The translations under genes were made by a program, and so were the position numbers. Below are positions 1 to 8,818 of a stretch of 45,799 nt of DNA, piece by piece (positions within the stretch are counted from its first letter, which is position 1; every line of letters starts with the position of its first letter). Source of the stretch: an uncultured Kordia sp. (GTDB lineage Bacteria; Bacteroidota; Bacteroidia; Flavobacteriales; Flavobacteriaceae); contig NZ_CANLEA010000033.1 in assembly GCF_947489565.1 (NCBI RefSeq), positions 1 to 45,799 on the forward strand. Reading direction: 5' to 3'. The notes under the pieces were generated by a model. That model was not told the DNA's origin. It was given only the letters and a program-made list of their open reading frames with translations, and searched no databases.

Positions 1-77
1 ATCTGTTTATCTGTTTATCTGTTTATCTGTTTATCTGTTTATCTGTTTATCTGTTTATCTGTTTATCTGTTTATCTG
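1..77. repeat. 8-bp tandem repeat (ATCTGTTT)n
   Basis: Nine perfect copies of ATCTGTTT followed by a partial copy (ATCTG) run from the window edge to base 77. The array may continue to the left of the window. It lies between the porV terminator and whatever is upstream, so it appears intergenic. Perfect identity over more than nine copies suggests recent slippage expansion. Confidence 0.97.
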
Positions 78-89
78 AAAAACAAAAAA

Positions 90-115
90 CCTTTCAAGGA
101 ACTTGAAAGGTTTTT
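90..115. terminator. Bidirectional rho-independent terminator after porV
   Basis: A 9-bp stem (CCTTTCAAG / CTTGAAAGG) closes on a GAA loop. T5 follows on the plus strand, and an A-rich run precedes it, which gives a U-run on the minus strand. It ends the minus-strand porU-porV unit 25 bases past the porV stop. Confidence 0.8.
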
Positions 116-139
116 GTAATATTTTTTATGTGGTGAATT

Positions 140-1381
140 TTACAATTCGTCGTACGTGTCTCCTAAGTTGAATGTTAAAGAGAAACGCAATGTATTTTCT
201 AATGGATTACGAACTTGTGATGCAGAGAATAAGTAAGATACATCAATTTTTACAGCACTGTATTTGAATCCTGCTCCAAGCGTAAAGAACTTTCTAGCTC
301 CTTTGATTTCGCTTTCATTGAAGTATCCTGCACGTAAAGCAAATGAATCTTGGTACCAGTATTCTGCTCCTAAAGCATATGTGAATTCTTTTAATTCTTC
401 ACTGAAACCTCCTGGTGCATCTCCAAAAGATTGGAAGATTCCTGAAACGAAACTTACATCATCATCTTGTCCTTCTACAATGATTGTTGGTTCATTTTCA
501 TTTACATCAGGTGTCGATAAATCGTCTGAATCTTGGTTCCCATCATCATCTAAATCAACGAATCCGAGTTTTGGTGGTGTTGGTACTAATAATTTATTTA
601 CTTCAACGCTTACTGCTAATTTGTTGTATTCGTCAAAGATAAAATCAAATCCACCTCCTAATTTTAATTGCGTAGGCAAGAAGTTTTCTTGTCCTAATTC
701 GTCATATTTTAATTTTGGCCCTAGATTCGAAATGTTGAATCCAGCTCTCCAACGTCCGTTGAAACTGTCATATGCAGTTTCTTCAGACTGATAGTATCCT
801 GCAATATCTACTGCAAATGTACTTGCGGCATTCGCTTCTACATCTGGCTGCGATTGCAATTTCAAATCAGAACGCAAGAAACGACCTGTTACCGACATTG
901 AGAACTGATCACTTAAACGCAATGCATACGACGCATCAATTGCCAATTCGTTTGGTCTTTCAATTAATGGCGTAAAGTTTCCAATATCTGCTTGTTGTTG
1001 TGTAATAATTTCAATTTCACCCAAACTAAAGTACTTGATACTTGCAGACCATGCACTTCTTTCGCTGATTCTGTTGTAAAACGTTAAGTTTCCTAGAAAT
1101 ATATCATTTACTAAGTCACTTAAATAAGGCGTGTAACTGATTCCTACTCCAATTTGTTCCTTTGCAAAAGCATATTTTGCTGGATTCCATTGTTGCGAAT
1201 ATGTATCAGGTGATGTTGCAACTCCTAGTTCTCCCATTCCACCTGCTCTTGCGTCTGGTGTAATTAATAAGAAAGGAACTCCTGTGGTAATTACTCTTGT
1301 ATCATTTGGATTTACTACCGTCGTTTGTGCCATCATTCCCAATGGGATTAAACACAATAAGGATAAAAATATCTTCTTCAT
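140..1381 (-). CDS. porV: Type IX secretion system outer-membrane protein PorV (LptO)
   Basis: PorV is an outer-membrane beta-barrel of the type IX secretion system. It carries exported cargo from the translocon to the PorU sortase at the cell surface. The 413-aa product starts with a signal peptide (MKKIFLSLLCLIPLGMMAQ) and has the PorV N-terminal pattern PFLLITPDARAGGMGELGVA near residues 37-56. The rest is alternating beta-strand sequence ending in an aromatic/aliphatic strand typical of outer-membrane barrels. An acidic Asp/Asn-rich insert near residues 270-310 resembles a surface loop. The gene lies 31 bases downstream of porU on the same strand and ends at a strong hairpin, so the two are probably cotranscribed. 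The porU-porV pair divergent from gldJ is the usual flavobacterial arrangement. Confidence 0.93.
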   Translation of the reverse strand: MKKIFLSLLCLIPLGMMAQTTVVNPNDTRVITTGVPFLLITPDARAGGMGELGVATSPDTYSQQWNPAKYAFAKEQIGVGISYTPYLSDLVNDIFLGNLTFYNRISERSAWSASIKYFSLGEIEIITQQQADIGNFTPLIERPNELAIDASYALRLSDQFSMSVTGRFLRSDLKLQSQPDVEANAASTFAVDIAGYYQSEETAYDSFNGRWRAGFNISNLGPKLKYDELGQENFLPTQLKLGGGFDFIFDEYNKLAVSVEVNKLLVPTPPKLGFVDLDDDGNQDSDDLSTPDVNENEPTIIVEGQDDDVSFVSGIFQSFGDAPGGFSEELKEFTYALGAEYWYQDSFALRAGYFNESEIKGARKFFTLGAGFKYSAVKIDVSYLFSASQVRNPLENTLRFSLTFNLGDTYDEL

Positions 1382-1412
1382 TCAGTTAAATTTTAACAAA
1401 TATAGTTTTTAT

Positions 1413-4400
1413 TTATAGTATTACAAGTTTTTCAAATTTTTCAACTTTCTGATTTGTTAACGGAGATTTTACAGTAATCTTGTATACGTAGACTCCTTTT
1501 GCTAGTTTATCGCCAAAATCATCCTTGCCATCCCAGACAATATCTCTTGACAATGAACTGAAGTCTTTACTTGTAGCACCTGCATTTGTTTTTCCTACTA
1601 ATGTACGTACTACTTTTCCTGAAACTGTAAAGATTTGCACCATAATATCAAGCTCACTAGAACTGTTGTGATTGAACCAAAATTCTGTATAACTTACAAA
1701 AGGGTTTGGATAATTTAACACATTGGTAATCGTAAGCGAGTTGCTTTCATTGAAAACTGTGAATTGTATTTCTGTTGTTGAAGAGTTGTTGTATACATCC
1801 CATGCTTTGAGCGATAATGTATGCGTTCCTTCTTCTAAATCACGCAGTGGGAATTTTACAATTCCTCGCGTGTAATCGTTTAATTCGGTTTCGTAATAAT
1901 CATTTAATACGATCGGATTGACTTCATCGCCATCTAAGACCGCAACAATATCATGCCCAATTCCACTTGCTGTATTGATTCCGTTAGCATCAGAGAGTTT
2001 GGCTAACAAAAATGGAGATTCATTGGTAATTCCTCCAGAGACAAAACTTTCATCATTTAAGAATAAGTTGACTACTGGCGCATCGTTATCTACAGGAGCA
2101 TCTTCGTTGAGTTCTCCAACTTTAAAGCTGTCGTTGAATCCAGTATGATCTTCTAAAACACCTTCTTTTTCAGCATAAAAACTGATACGTCCATTTCCAA
2201 CAGGAATTGTAATATCTCGCGGCACTACAAATTCAAATTCAAATTCTCCTTCTACAACTTCGGCTTTTCCTCTAAAGATAATTTCACCTAAAGTTTCAAA
2301 GTCCAATACAAAAGGAAAGTCATTTGCCAGTGTTTGACGCTGAATGTTTTTATCGTAAATCGTAGAAAAAACAGTTCCGTTATAACTACTCATTAAGTTT
2401 CCTGAATCGTCCGTAATGTTTCCTGCCAGTTTTACTCTACTTAGTGCTTTTAGCGTATCTGTTGGCTGTGTAATTGGCACATCATTAATTGCCGTAAGAT
2501 TTACTCTTGGTCTTGGAATTGCAAGTTTCATTGCTGGATCTCCAATAAAGAAAACCGTACGTTTATTCGTTGTAGTTACTAAATTTTTTGTTAGACGCAA
2601 TGCTTCCGATACTGGTTCATATTCGTTAGAACCGTATGAAAACAGGTATCTTGCTAGCAATTCATTGATACTTACTCCAACATTCTGGAATATTTGTCGT
2701 GTGGTCGTTAATAAAGAGACAGCTCCACCACCTTCATTCCAAAACATAAATTCTCCTGCTGTTTCACGTAATGGATTATCGAAACGTGTATATTCACAAG
2801 TAATTGTAATAAATAATGGAAGACGACAATCGTTTGCCAATTCTTGCGAGTCTCCTTTTTCAAAAATTCGTTCTCCTGCTAATCCATCTTCACCACCATG
2901 TCCAAAGTAATTTACAACTAAAGAACCTAAAGCAATGTTATCTTTGATGGCTTCATTTACATCTGGATAACGTTCACCAGCTGCTGATGATTGTTGTTGA
3001 AAGGCATCTGAGTGTATTTTAGAGATATTGATGAATGGTTTTTCGGTAGAAATTACATCACCAAGTGCATCTAAATCTACTTCTAAGTCTTTGTCTGAGT
3101 TGTTTTCAGCATCATCGGAAACAATGGTTACGGTATTTCTCCATCGTCCAAAAGCTTCTTTACTGTAGTATACCAACGTTTTGTCTACAATATTTTTTGC
3201 TTGATTTGGATCGAGCACTAACATTCTTCCCAAAGCAATATCCAAACGATCTGTAACAGCCATAGTTCCTTCATTATCGTCCATCATTCCGTAGAAATCA
3301 TCTGTCATAAAACCACTTGTCAAGTTAAAGCTATCATATGCTTGAAAAACTGGAACAATATTGGTATTTCCTTGAATTCTATCTTTATAATCATACGAAG
3401 CATCTCCAAAGAAACACACGTATTTTAAGCGATTTTCTGGAACAGTTGCATTGTCATATACATACTTTAAGAAGTTACGAATAGCACCAATATCAGGATT
3501 TCCAGTATTGAATTCGTTGTAAATACTTGTTAGTGTCACTACTTGCGCATTCATTCCTGAGTTTCCTCTATGAAAATCTGCAATACGTTCTGCTTGTGAA
3601 GCTAAATTTTCAGGCGAGATGATTATATATTCTATATCGCCATTTGCAAAAATTGATCCTTTTAAATCTTGATTTTGCACTTGGTTATTTGGTTCTATCG
3701 TTGGAATTAAGAATCGAGAAGTATCTCCAGCAATATATTGTCTGATTTCTCCCATTGGCGCTCTAAACGAGAATGAAGTAGCCGAATCAGTATTTGTTAC
3801 TTTCGTAACATTCCAAATATCTGTGATATCCCAAACTTCGTACACTCTTGCTGCGTTTGAAATCACATATTCACCAATTCCTATGATGTTTCGCGCATCA
3901 TTATATTTGAATTTAAATTGATCATCAATTCCCATTAATGTACGCTTCGATTCTACCGAAATATAATCGAGATAGGCAATAGATCCTGCAATTCCATTAT
4001 TTTGATAGTTTAAGGTAATATTTAAATCTCCAGAACTTAAGTTTACTTCATCTATAATTAATCCATTTCTGTTTGCAGGAACACCACTTACATTGTGTTC
4101 TGTTGCCAATCTTGAATCATTTATTTGCGGAAATGTAAAGTTAAATGCAGATTGTCCATTGATATTTTCTGCAGGCTGACCGTTAATAATAGTATTCATG
4201 TTTGTGATATTATTCGAGATTGCTGCAGGTTTAATCCCGATACGTACTGGTTCAGAAGTCACTAAATTTGGTAATGTAAAATTGAAAGTACGTTCCGTTT
4301 CAATATTAAAAACTTCTCCAAACCATCTTCTTCCTAGTTTTACAATATTTACGTTATCTACTTCGTGAAATTGATAATCATCATATGTCGTAATTGTTAC

Positions 4401-5288
4401 ATCTGGTGCCACTGTTGGCTGTACTGCTTCTGGAATTCGTTTTCCATCTTCGGTACCATCTGCAGTAATAAAATAATAGGTTTTATCCGTGTATGCATTA
4501 ATATGTGTCTGACTATCATCATTGAATACATCTGTTCCTTCCGCATAGAATAATATGTAATCTTCGGCATTAAATGCTCCATCTTCTTCACCAAAAACCG
4601 TAATTGCGTTTTCAGTGACATCATAATTTTCATTCGCAGAATTTAAATGCGGAATCATTCTTCCACCATTTCCATAGATTTTTATTTTTCTTGGATCAAT
4701 GCTTCCTGTATTTAATCCTACTTGATTTAAAAAGTTTGCATCTAATCTATAAATTCCAGATTCTACGATTGAGAATCTATAAAAATTACCGCTAGCGAGT
4801 ACCGAACTGGTAATATTGGTATTATTTTTTGCTATAGAATTCGGTCTTCCAGCCAAAAATGTATAGTTTACATCAAAGCTAAGCACCTTCTTAACAACTC
4901 CATTTTCTCTAATTAAAGGAGAAACTATTAATATGTGTGCATTTTTACCTCTGGCGCCAGAATTTACAATTTTTGCCTGAAGTGATGTTGGCAATCGTTG
5001 CTTATCAATTCCGCCTAGATTTTGATTGGTAATGCTTCCATACACTACATTTTCAATCTGCATAGAATTTTTGTTCACAAAGCGATCATCGTCCCATAGC
5101 GCTATAAAACTGATCGTACCATCATCATTACTAACAAAATATTCTTCGTTGAATGTTGGCAATTTCACAGACGAATTTTCCTTTGAAAATTCTTTTGGTG
5201 TTTCGCTCCACGTTAAATCAAAGTGCTTATTTTGCGCATATGCACTTATAAAAAGGAGGCCTAATAGAAAAGTAAGAGTTTTTTTCAT
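1413..5288 (-). CDS. porU: Type IX secretion system sortase PorU (C25 gingipain-like)
   Basis: PorU is the cell-surface sortase of the type IX system: it removes the C-terminal sorting domain of cargo and attaches the mature protein to anionic lipopolysaccharide. The 1291-aa product has a signal peptide (residues 1-18) and a beta-rich N-terminal prodomain. The gingipain-like catalytic domain has the His of NYFGHGGEDG at residue 797 and the Cys of ITITCEYTRF at residue 831, a 34-residue spacing as expected for family C25. Ig-like segments follow, then a C-terminal domain with the NYPNPF signature and a terminal KGVYVYKITV strand, so PorU itself carries a sorting-type domain, as known for the family. 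It precedes porV and is divergent from gldJ. Length and order fit flavobacterial PorU. Confidence 0.94.
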   Translation of the reverse strand: MKKTLTFLLGLLFISAYAQNKHFDLTWSETPKEFSKENSSVKLPTFNEEYFVSNDDGTISFIALWDDDRFVNKNSMQIENVVYGSITNQNLGGIDKQRLPTSLQAKIVNSGARGKNAHILIVSPLIRENGVVKKVLSFDVNYTFLAGRPNSIAKNNTNITSSVLASGNFYRFSIVESGIYRLDANFLNQVGLNTGSIDPRKIKIYGNGGRMIPHLNSANENYDVTENAITVFGEEDGAFNAEDYILFYAEGTDVFNDDSQTHINAYTDKTYYFITADGTEDGKRIPEAVQPTVAPDVTITTYDDYQFHEVDNVNIVKLGRRWFGEVFNIETERTFNFTLPNLVTSEPVRIGIKPAAISNNITNMNTIINGQPAENINGQSAFNFTFPQINDSRLATEHNVSGVPANRNGLIIDEVNLSSGDLNITLNYQNNGIAGSIAYLDYISVESKRTLMGIDDQFKFKYNDARNIIGIGEYVISNAARVYEVWDITDIWNVTKVTNTDSATSFSFRAPMGEIRQYIAGDTSRFLIPTIEPNNQVQNQDLKGSIFANGDIEYIIISPENLASQAERIADFHRGNSGMNAQVVTLTSIYNEFNTGNPDIGAIRNFLKYVYDNATVPENRLKYVCFFGDASYDYKDRIQGNTNIVPVFQAYDSFNLTSGFMTDDFYGMMDDNEGTMAVTDRLDIALGRMLVLDPNQAKNIVDKTLVYYSKEAFGRWRNTVTIVSDDAENNSDKDLEVDLDALGDVISTEKPFINISKIHSDAFQQQSSAAGERYPDVNEAIKDNIALGSLVVNYFGHGGEDGLAGERIFEKGDSQELANDCRLPLFITITCEYTRFDNPLRETAGEFMFWNEGGGAVSLLTTTRQIFQNVGVSINELLARYLFSYGSNEYEPVSEALRLTKNLVTTTNKRTVFFIGDPAMKLAIPRPRVNLTAINDVPITQPTDTLKALSRVKLAGNITDDSGNLMSSYNGTVFSTIYDKNIQRQTLANDFPFVLDFETLGEIIFRGKAEVVEGEFEFEFVVPRDITIPVGNGRISFYAEKEGVLEDHTGFNDSFKVGELNEDAPVDNDAPVVNLFLNDESFVSGGITNESPFLLAKLSDANGINTASGIGHDIVAVLDGDEVNPIVLNDYYETELNDYTRGIVKFPLRDLEEGTHTLSLKAWDVYNNSSTTEIQFTVFNESNSLTITNVLNYPNPFVSYTEFWFNHNSSSELDIMVQIFTVSGKVVRTLVGKTNAGATSKDFSSLSRDIVWDGKDDFGDKLAKGVYVYKITVKSPLTNQKVEKFEKLVIL

Positions 5289-5449
5289 TGCATCTTTAAC
5301 GATAAATACATCGAAATATTATTCAATGTTTTAGCTAATTTTTTAAAAAAACAAAATTAAGAATAATAAATAACAACTGTGCCCGTTATATGAAAACTAT
5401 TGATATTTATAATTGATGTAGAATGTCATATTAATTTTTGAAATTAATC

Positions 5450-5479
5450 TTGATAATTTGTCGTTAATTACTATATTGC
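5450..5479 (+). promoter_or_regulatory. Candidate promoter for gldJ
   Basis: TTG at 5450-5452, a 19-base spacer, then TATATTGC at 5472-5479. This is close to the Bacteroidota sigma consensus TTTG-N(17-23)-TAnnTTTG. It lies 33 bases upstream of the gldJ ATG in the gldJ/porU divergent region. The -7 element has one imperfect base, so the call is moderate. Confidence 0.4.
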
Positions 5480-5512
5480 AAACCTAAAATTTTCAATACT
5501 CAAGTCTTGACT

Positions 5513-7186
5513 ATGAAAAAGCGAACATTAAAAATTATGCTACTTGTCGCAGTAGTATCATTCGGATTTTTTAGCTGTAAAAGATCATCATCAAATAACA
5601 CCTCAAAAGCCACAGGATGGCGTATTGACGGAAAAGATGGAGGATTCACAGCCAATACAAAATACAAAGACCAGGAAACTGCTCCTGGATTGGTATTTGT
5701 AGAAGGAGGTACTTTTACAATGGGAAAAACCCAGGATGATCCTATGCACGACTGGAACAATACCCCTAACCAACAACACGTTCAATCATTCTACATGGAT
5801 GAAACAGAAGTTACCAATTTAATGTACACAGAGTACTTATATTGGACAAAAACTGTTTTCCCTCCAGAGAATGAAAACTACAGAAACATTTATACTGGTG
5901 CATTGCCAGATACGTTGGTTTGGAGAAATCGTTTAGGATTTAACGAAACAATGACAACTAACTACTTAAGACATCCTGGATATGCAGAATATCCTGTAGT
6001 TGGTGTAAACTGGATTCAAGCAGTCCAATTCTGTCAGTGGAGAACTGATAGAGTTAACGAAGCAGTTTTAGAACGTGAAGGATATATTGCTAAAGGTGCA
6101 AAATCTGTTGATAGTTTAAGCCCTGAAGCTACATTCAGCACTGAAGCATACTTAACAGATCCTACCAAAACATATGGAGGTAAGATCGATGAGTATAAAG
6201 GAAGAATTGCTGAAAAATCAAATAAATCAAAAGATTCTACAGAATCAGATAGTAATGTATATGCAAAACGTACTTCTGGTGTTATTTTACCTGAGTATCG
6301 TTTACCAACTGAAGCTGAGTGGGAATATGCCGCTAAAGGTTTAGATGGATTAAGAGAATACAACAACGTTCGTGGTAGAAAGAAATATCCATGGAAAGGT
6401 GAATTTACAAGAAGTGGAAACAGAAAAAGACGTGGAGATCAGTTAGCAAACTTCAAAAACTCTAAAGGAGATTATGGTGGAATTGCAGGTTGGTCTGATG
6501 ATGGTGCAGATATTACTGCTCGTGTAAAATCGTACCCTCCAAATGATTTTGGATTGTATGATATGGCAGGAAATGTTGCAGAATGGGTTTCTGATGTATA
6601 TCGTCCAATTGTAGATGATGAAGCAAGTGACTTTAACTACTATCGTGGTAACGTTTATACTAAGAACGTAATTACTGACGAAGGAAAGTCTGAAATCGTA
6701 ACGACAAGTACAATCACTTTAGATACACTTCCTAACGGAAGAGTTATGGCAAGAAACCTTCCAGGTCAATTAGCCGAAACTCCTATTGATGAAAACGAAA
6801 CGTACTTAAGAACGAATTTCGATAAATCTGACAACAGAAACTATCGTGATGGTGATGTTTCTTCTTCTAGATACTTCGACTTATTTAACGAAGACGAAGA
6901 CGGAGAATCAGATGCGAAGCGCATGTATAACGCACCAAAGCACGTAGTTGGAGCTGATTCAACTGGAATGTTAAGACAATATGACAAGTCGAACACAAGA
7001 ACTACATTAATTGATGACAACGTAAGAGTTTACAAAGGTGGTTCATGGAAAGATAGAGCGTACTGGATTGATCCAGCACAAAGAAGAGCTTTCCCTGAAT
7101 ATATGGCAACTTCTTACATCGGATTTAGATGTGCAATGTCAAGAGTAGGTTCAAAAGCACAAGGAAGAAAGAGTCCTAGAAAATAA
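5513..7186 (+). CDS. gldJ: Gliding motility lipoprotein GldJ (SUMF1 fold)
   Basis: GldJ is a periplasmic or outer-membrane lipoprotein that stabilises GldK and the type IX motor and is needed for gliding in flavobacteria. I start it at ATG 5513 (MKKRTLKIML) rather than the in-frame TTG six bases earlier, because this gives a clean lipoprotein signal whose lipobox ends in FFSC (Cys near residue 21). The 557-aa body is a formylglycine-generating-enzyme (SUMF1) fold: VFVEGGTFTMG near residue 65, DETEVTN, RLPTEAEWEYAA, YDMAGNVAEWVSD and the C-terminal VYKGGSW...GFRC blocks. Large inserts between the blocks are typical of GldJ and not of catalytic SUMF1. It is divergent from porU/porV and ends at a hairpin ahead of murF. 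Confidence 0.93.
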   Translation: MKKRTLKIMLLVAVVSFGFFSCKRSSSNNTSKATGWRIDGKDGGFTANTKYKDQETAPGLVFVEGGTFTMGKTQDDPMHDWNNTPNQQHVQSFYMDETEVTNLMYTEYLYWTKTVFPPENENYRNIYTGALPDTLVWRNRLGFNETMTTNYLRHPGYAEYPVVGVNWIQAVQFCQWRTDRVNEAVLEREGYIAKGAKSVDSLSPEATFSTEAYLTDPTKTYGGKIDEYKGRIAEKSNKSKDSTESDSNVYAKRTSGVILPEYRLPTEAEWEYAAKGLDGLREYNNVRGRKKYPWKGEFTRSGNRKRRGDQLANFKNSKGDYGGIAGWSDDGADITARVKSYPPNDFGLYDMAGNVAEWVSDVYRPIVDDEASDFNYYRGNVYTKNVITDEGKSEIVTTSTITLDTLPNGRVMARNLPGQLAETPIDENETYLRTNFDKSDNRNYRDGDVSSSRYFDLFNEDEDGESDAKRMYNAPKHVVGADSTGMLRQYDKSNTRTTLIDDNVRVYKGGSWKDRAYWIDPAQRRAFPEYMATSYIGFRCAMSRVGSKAQGRKSPRK

Positions 7187-7211
7187 TATACACACTCATA
7201 TGTGTAAAAAA

Positions 7212-7237
7212 AGCCCTGACTTATCAGGGCTTTTTTT
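7212..7237 (+). terminator. Rho-independent terminator after gldJ
   Basis: An 8-bp stem AGCCCTGA / TCAGGGCT with a CTTA loop and a run of T7 begins 25 bases past the gldJ stop. It separates gldJ from murF. Confidence 0.9.
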
Positions 7238-7268
7238 CGTTTAAACTTTATTTAATTCAGAAGTGATG

Positions 7269-8537
7269 ATGAAAGAATTATATTCAATATTCCAAAAATA
7301 CCCGACAGTATCAACCGATTCAAGAAACATAACACCTAATTGTATTTTTTTCGCCTTAAAGGGTGAGAATTTTAATGGCAATATATATGCTAAGGATGCT
7401 TTGGAAAAAGGCGCTGCATATGCTGTTATTGACGAAAAAGAATATGAACTAAACACACGCACGATACTTGTTGAAGATGTATTAGAAACACTGCAAAAGT
7501 TAGCTAATTTACATCGTAAAGAACTAAACATTCCTATTATAGGACTCACAGGAAGTAACGGAAAAACCACCACAAAAGAATTGATCAACGCAGTAATTTC
7601 CAAAAAATATAAAACCACTGCCACCAAAGGAAACTTAAACAATCATATTGGTGTTCCGCTGACTTTACTTTCCATGACTTCCGACACAGAGATTGGAATT
7701 GTAGAAATGGGCGCAAATCATCAAAAAGAAATCGCTTTTCTTAGCAATATTGCCGAACCAGATTACGGATATATTACGAATTTTGGAAAAGCTCATTTAG
7801 AAGGTTTTGGCGGTATTGAAGGAGTTATCAAAGGAAAAAGCGAATTATATGACTATTTAAAGGCAAATGACAAACTCATTTTTGTCAACGGAGATGATTC
7901 CAAACAAGCAGAAAGAACACGCGAAGCAAAGAGTTACACGTTTGGAAGCTCCGACACACACACACCAAACATTCGTTTTCAAAGTGCAAACCCAATGGTA
8001 AAAGCAATTGTAAATGACACTGAAATCCACAGTCAATTAATTGGTGCGTATAATTTTTCAAACATTGCAGCTGCTGTTGCTATTGGAACTTATTTTAGCG
8101 TAAAGCTTTCTCAAATAAAAGACGCCATTGAAGCATACATTCCTTCTAATAACCGATCGCAGATTATACATAAAAACTCCAATAAAATCATTTTGGACGC
8201 GTATAACGCAAATCCTACAAGCATGAAAGCTGCTTTAGACAACTTTTCAAACCTAACCGACACCACTAAAATTGCTTTCTTGGGCGACATGTTTGAACTT
8301 GGTCCTAGTGCAGCAACAGAACATCAATTTATAAATGAATATGCTAGTACTTTAGCAATTGATCATATTTATTTGATTGGAGAAAACTTCGGAATCACTA
8401 AGAACACAAACTCAAAAGTTAGCATTTACAAAACTTACGAATCTTTAAAAGAACATTTCCCAGAAGTGAAAAATAGCACTTTATTAATTAAAGGCTCTCG
8501 CGGAATGGCCTTGGAACGAATTTTAGATTTGTTATAA
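7269..8537 (+). CDS. murF: UDP-N-acetylmuramoyl-tripeptide--D-alanyl-D-alanine ligase MurF
   Basis: MurF is the cytoplasmic ATP-dependent ligase that adds D-Ala-D-Ala to UDP-MurNAc-tripeptide, the last soluble step of the peptidoglycan precursor. The N-terminal substrate domain has VSTDSRNI and FFALKGENFNG. The ATP-binding P-loop is GLTGSNGKTTTKELI (about residues 90-105). Further Mur-ligase blocks are GIVEMGANHQKEI, NFGKAHLEGFGG and LDAYNANPTSM. At about 422 aa it is the normal family length. GTG 7263, ATG 7266 and ATG 7269 are all possible starts. I chose 7269 (MKELYSIF), which matches the usual short N-terminus; six bases either way change little. The gene is flanked by two hairpin terminators, so it is probably transcribed alone. 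Confidence 0.94.
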   Translation: MKELYSIFQKYPTVSTDSRNITPNCIFFALKGENFNGNIYAKDALEKGAAYAVIDEKEYELNTRTILVEDVLETLQKLANLHRKELNIPIIGLTGSNGKTTTKELINAVISKKYKTTATKGNLNNHIGVPLTLLSMTSDTEIGIVEMGANHQKEIAFLSNIAEPDYGYITNFGKAHLEGFGGIEGVIKGKSELYDYLKANDKLIFVNGDDSKQAERTREAKSYTFGSSDTHTPNIRFQSANPMVKAIVNDTEIHSQLIGAYNFSNIAAAVAIGTYFSVKLSQIKDAIEAYIPSNNRSQIIHKNSNKIILDAYNANPTSMKAALDNFSNLTDTTKIAFLGDMFELGPSAATEHQFINEYASTLAIDHIYLIGENFGITKNTNSKVSIYKTYESLKEHFPEVKNSTLLIKGSRGMALERILDLL

Positions 8538-8545
8538 ACTAAAAA

Positions 8546-8572
8546 AAGCTTCTTAAATAAGAAGCTTTTTTT
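8546..8572 (+). terminator. Rho-independent terminator after murF
   Basis: AAGCTTCTTA pairs with TAAGAAGCTT (8546-8555 with 8558-8567; the closing A-T pair is probably open) and is followed by T5. It starts nine bases after the murF stop. The preceding A7 also makes it usable on the minus strand, just past the first tRNA. Confidence 0.85.
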
Positions 8573-8573
8573 G

Positions 8574-8648
8574 TGGGCGATACTGGATTCGAACCAGTGA
8601 CCCCCTGCTTGTAAGGCAGGTGCTCTGAACCAGCTGAGCTAATCGCCC
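8574..8648 (-). tRNA. tRNA-Val (anticodon UAC)
   Basis: A 75-nt cloverleaf reads on the minus strand. The acceptor GGGCGAT pairs with ATCGCCC. The D-arm contains AGCTCAGCTGGTT, the anticodon stem is CCTGC/GCAGG around loop CTTACAA (anticodon TAC), and the T-arm is CTGG-TTCGAAT-CCAG. CCA is not encoded. It is nearly identical to the tRNA gene 28 bases upstream on the same strand. Confidence 0.97.
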
Positions 8649-8676
8649 CGAAATTCATTAATTTCAGTAAATATTG

Positions 8677-8751
8677 TGGGTAATACTGGATTCGAACCAG
8701 TGACCCCCTGCTTGTAAGGCAGGTGCTCTGAACCAGCTGAGCTAATCACCC
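8677..8751 (-). tRNA. tRNA-Val (anticodon UAC), second copy
   Basis: A 75-nt minus-strand cloverleaf with the same body as the neighbouring tRNA-Val. The acceptor reads GGGTGAT against ATTACCC and contains one G-T wobble. The anticodon loop is again CTTACAA, giving anticodon TAC, and CCA is not encoded. The two genes form a tandem pair between folC and murF. Confidence 0.96.
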
Positions 8752-8818
8752 TTGTTGCTTATAGCGGATGCAAATATAAAATAGATTTTATATCTGACAA
8801 AATTTAAACCTAAAAATT

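Noticed and set aside
5507-5512. TTG start for gldJ two codons upstream
   Set aside because: ATG 5513 gives a standard lipoprotein signal, and the extra two residues add nothing.
8574-8751. Attachment site at the tandem tRNA-Val genes
   Set aside because: No integrase gene or direct repeat of a tRNA end elsewhere in the window; the neighbours are housekeeping genes.
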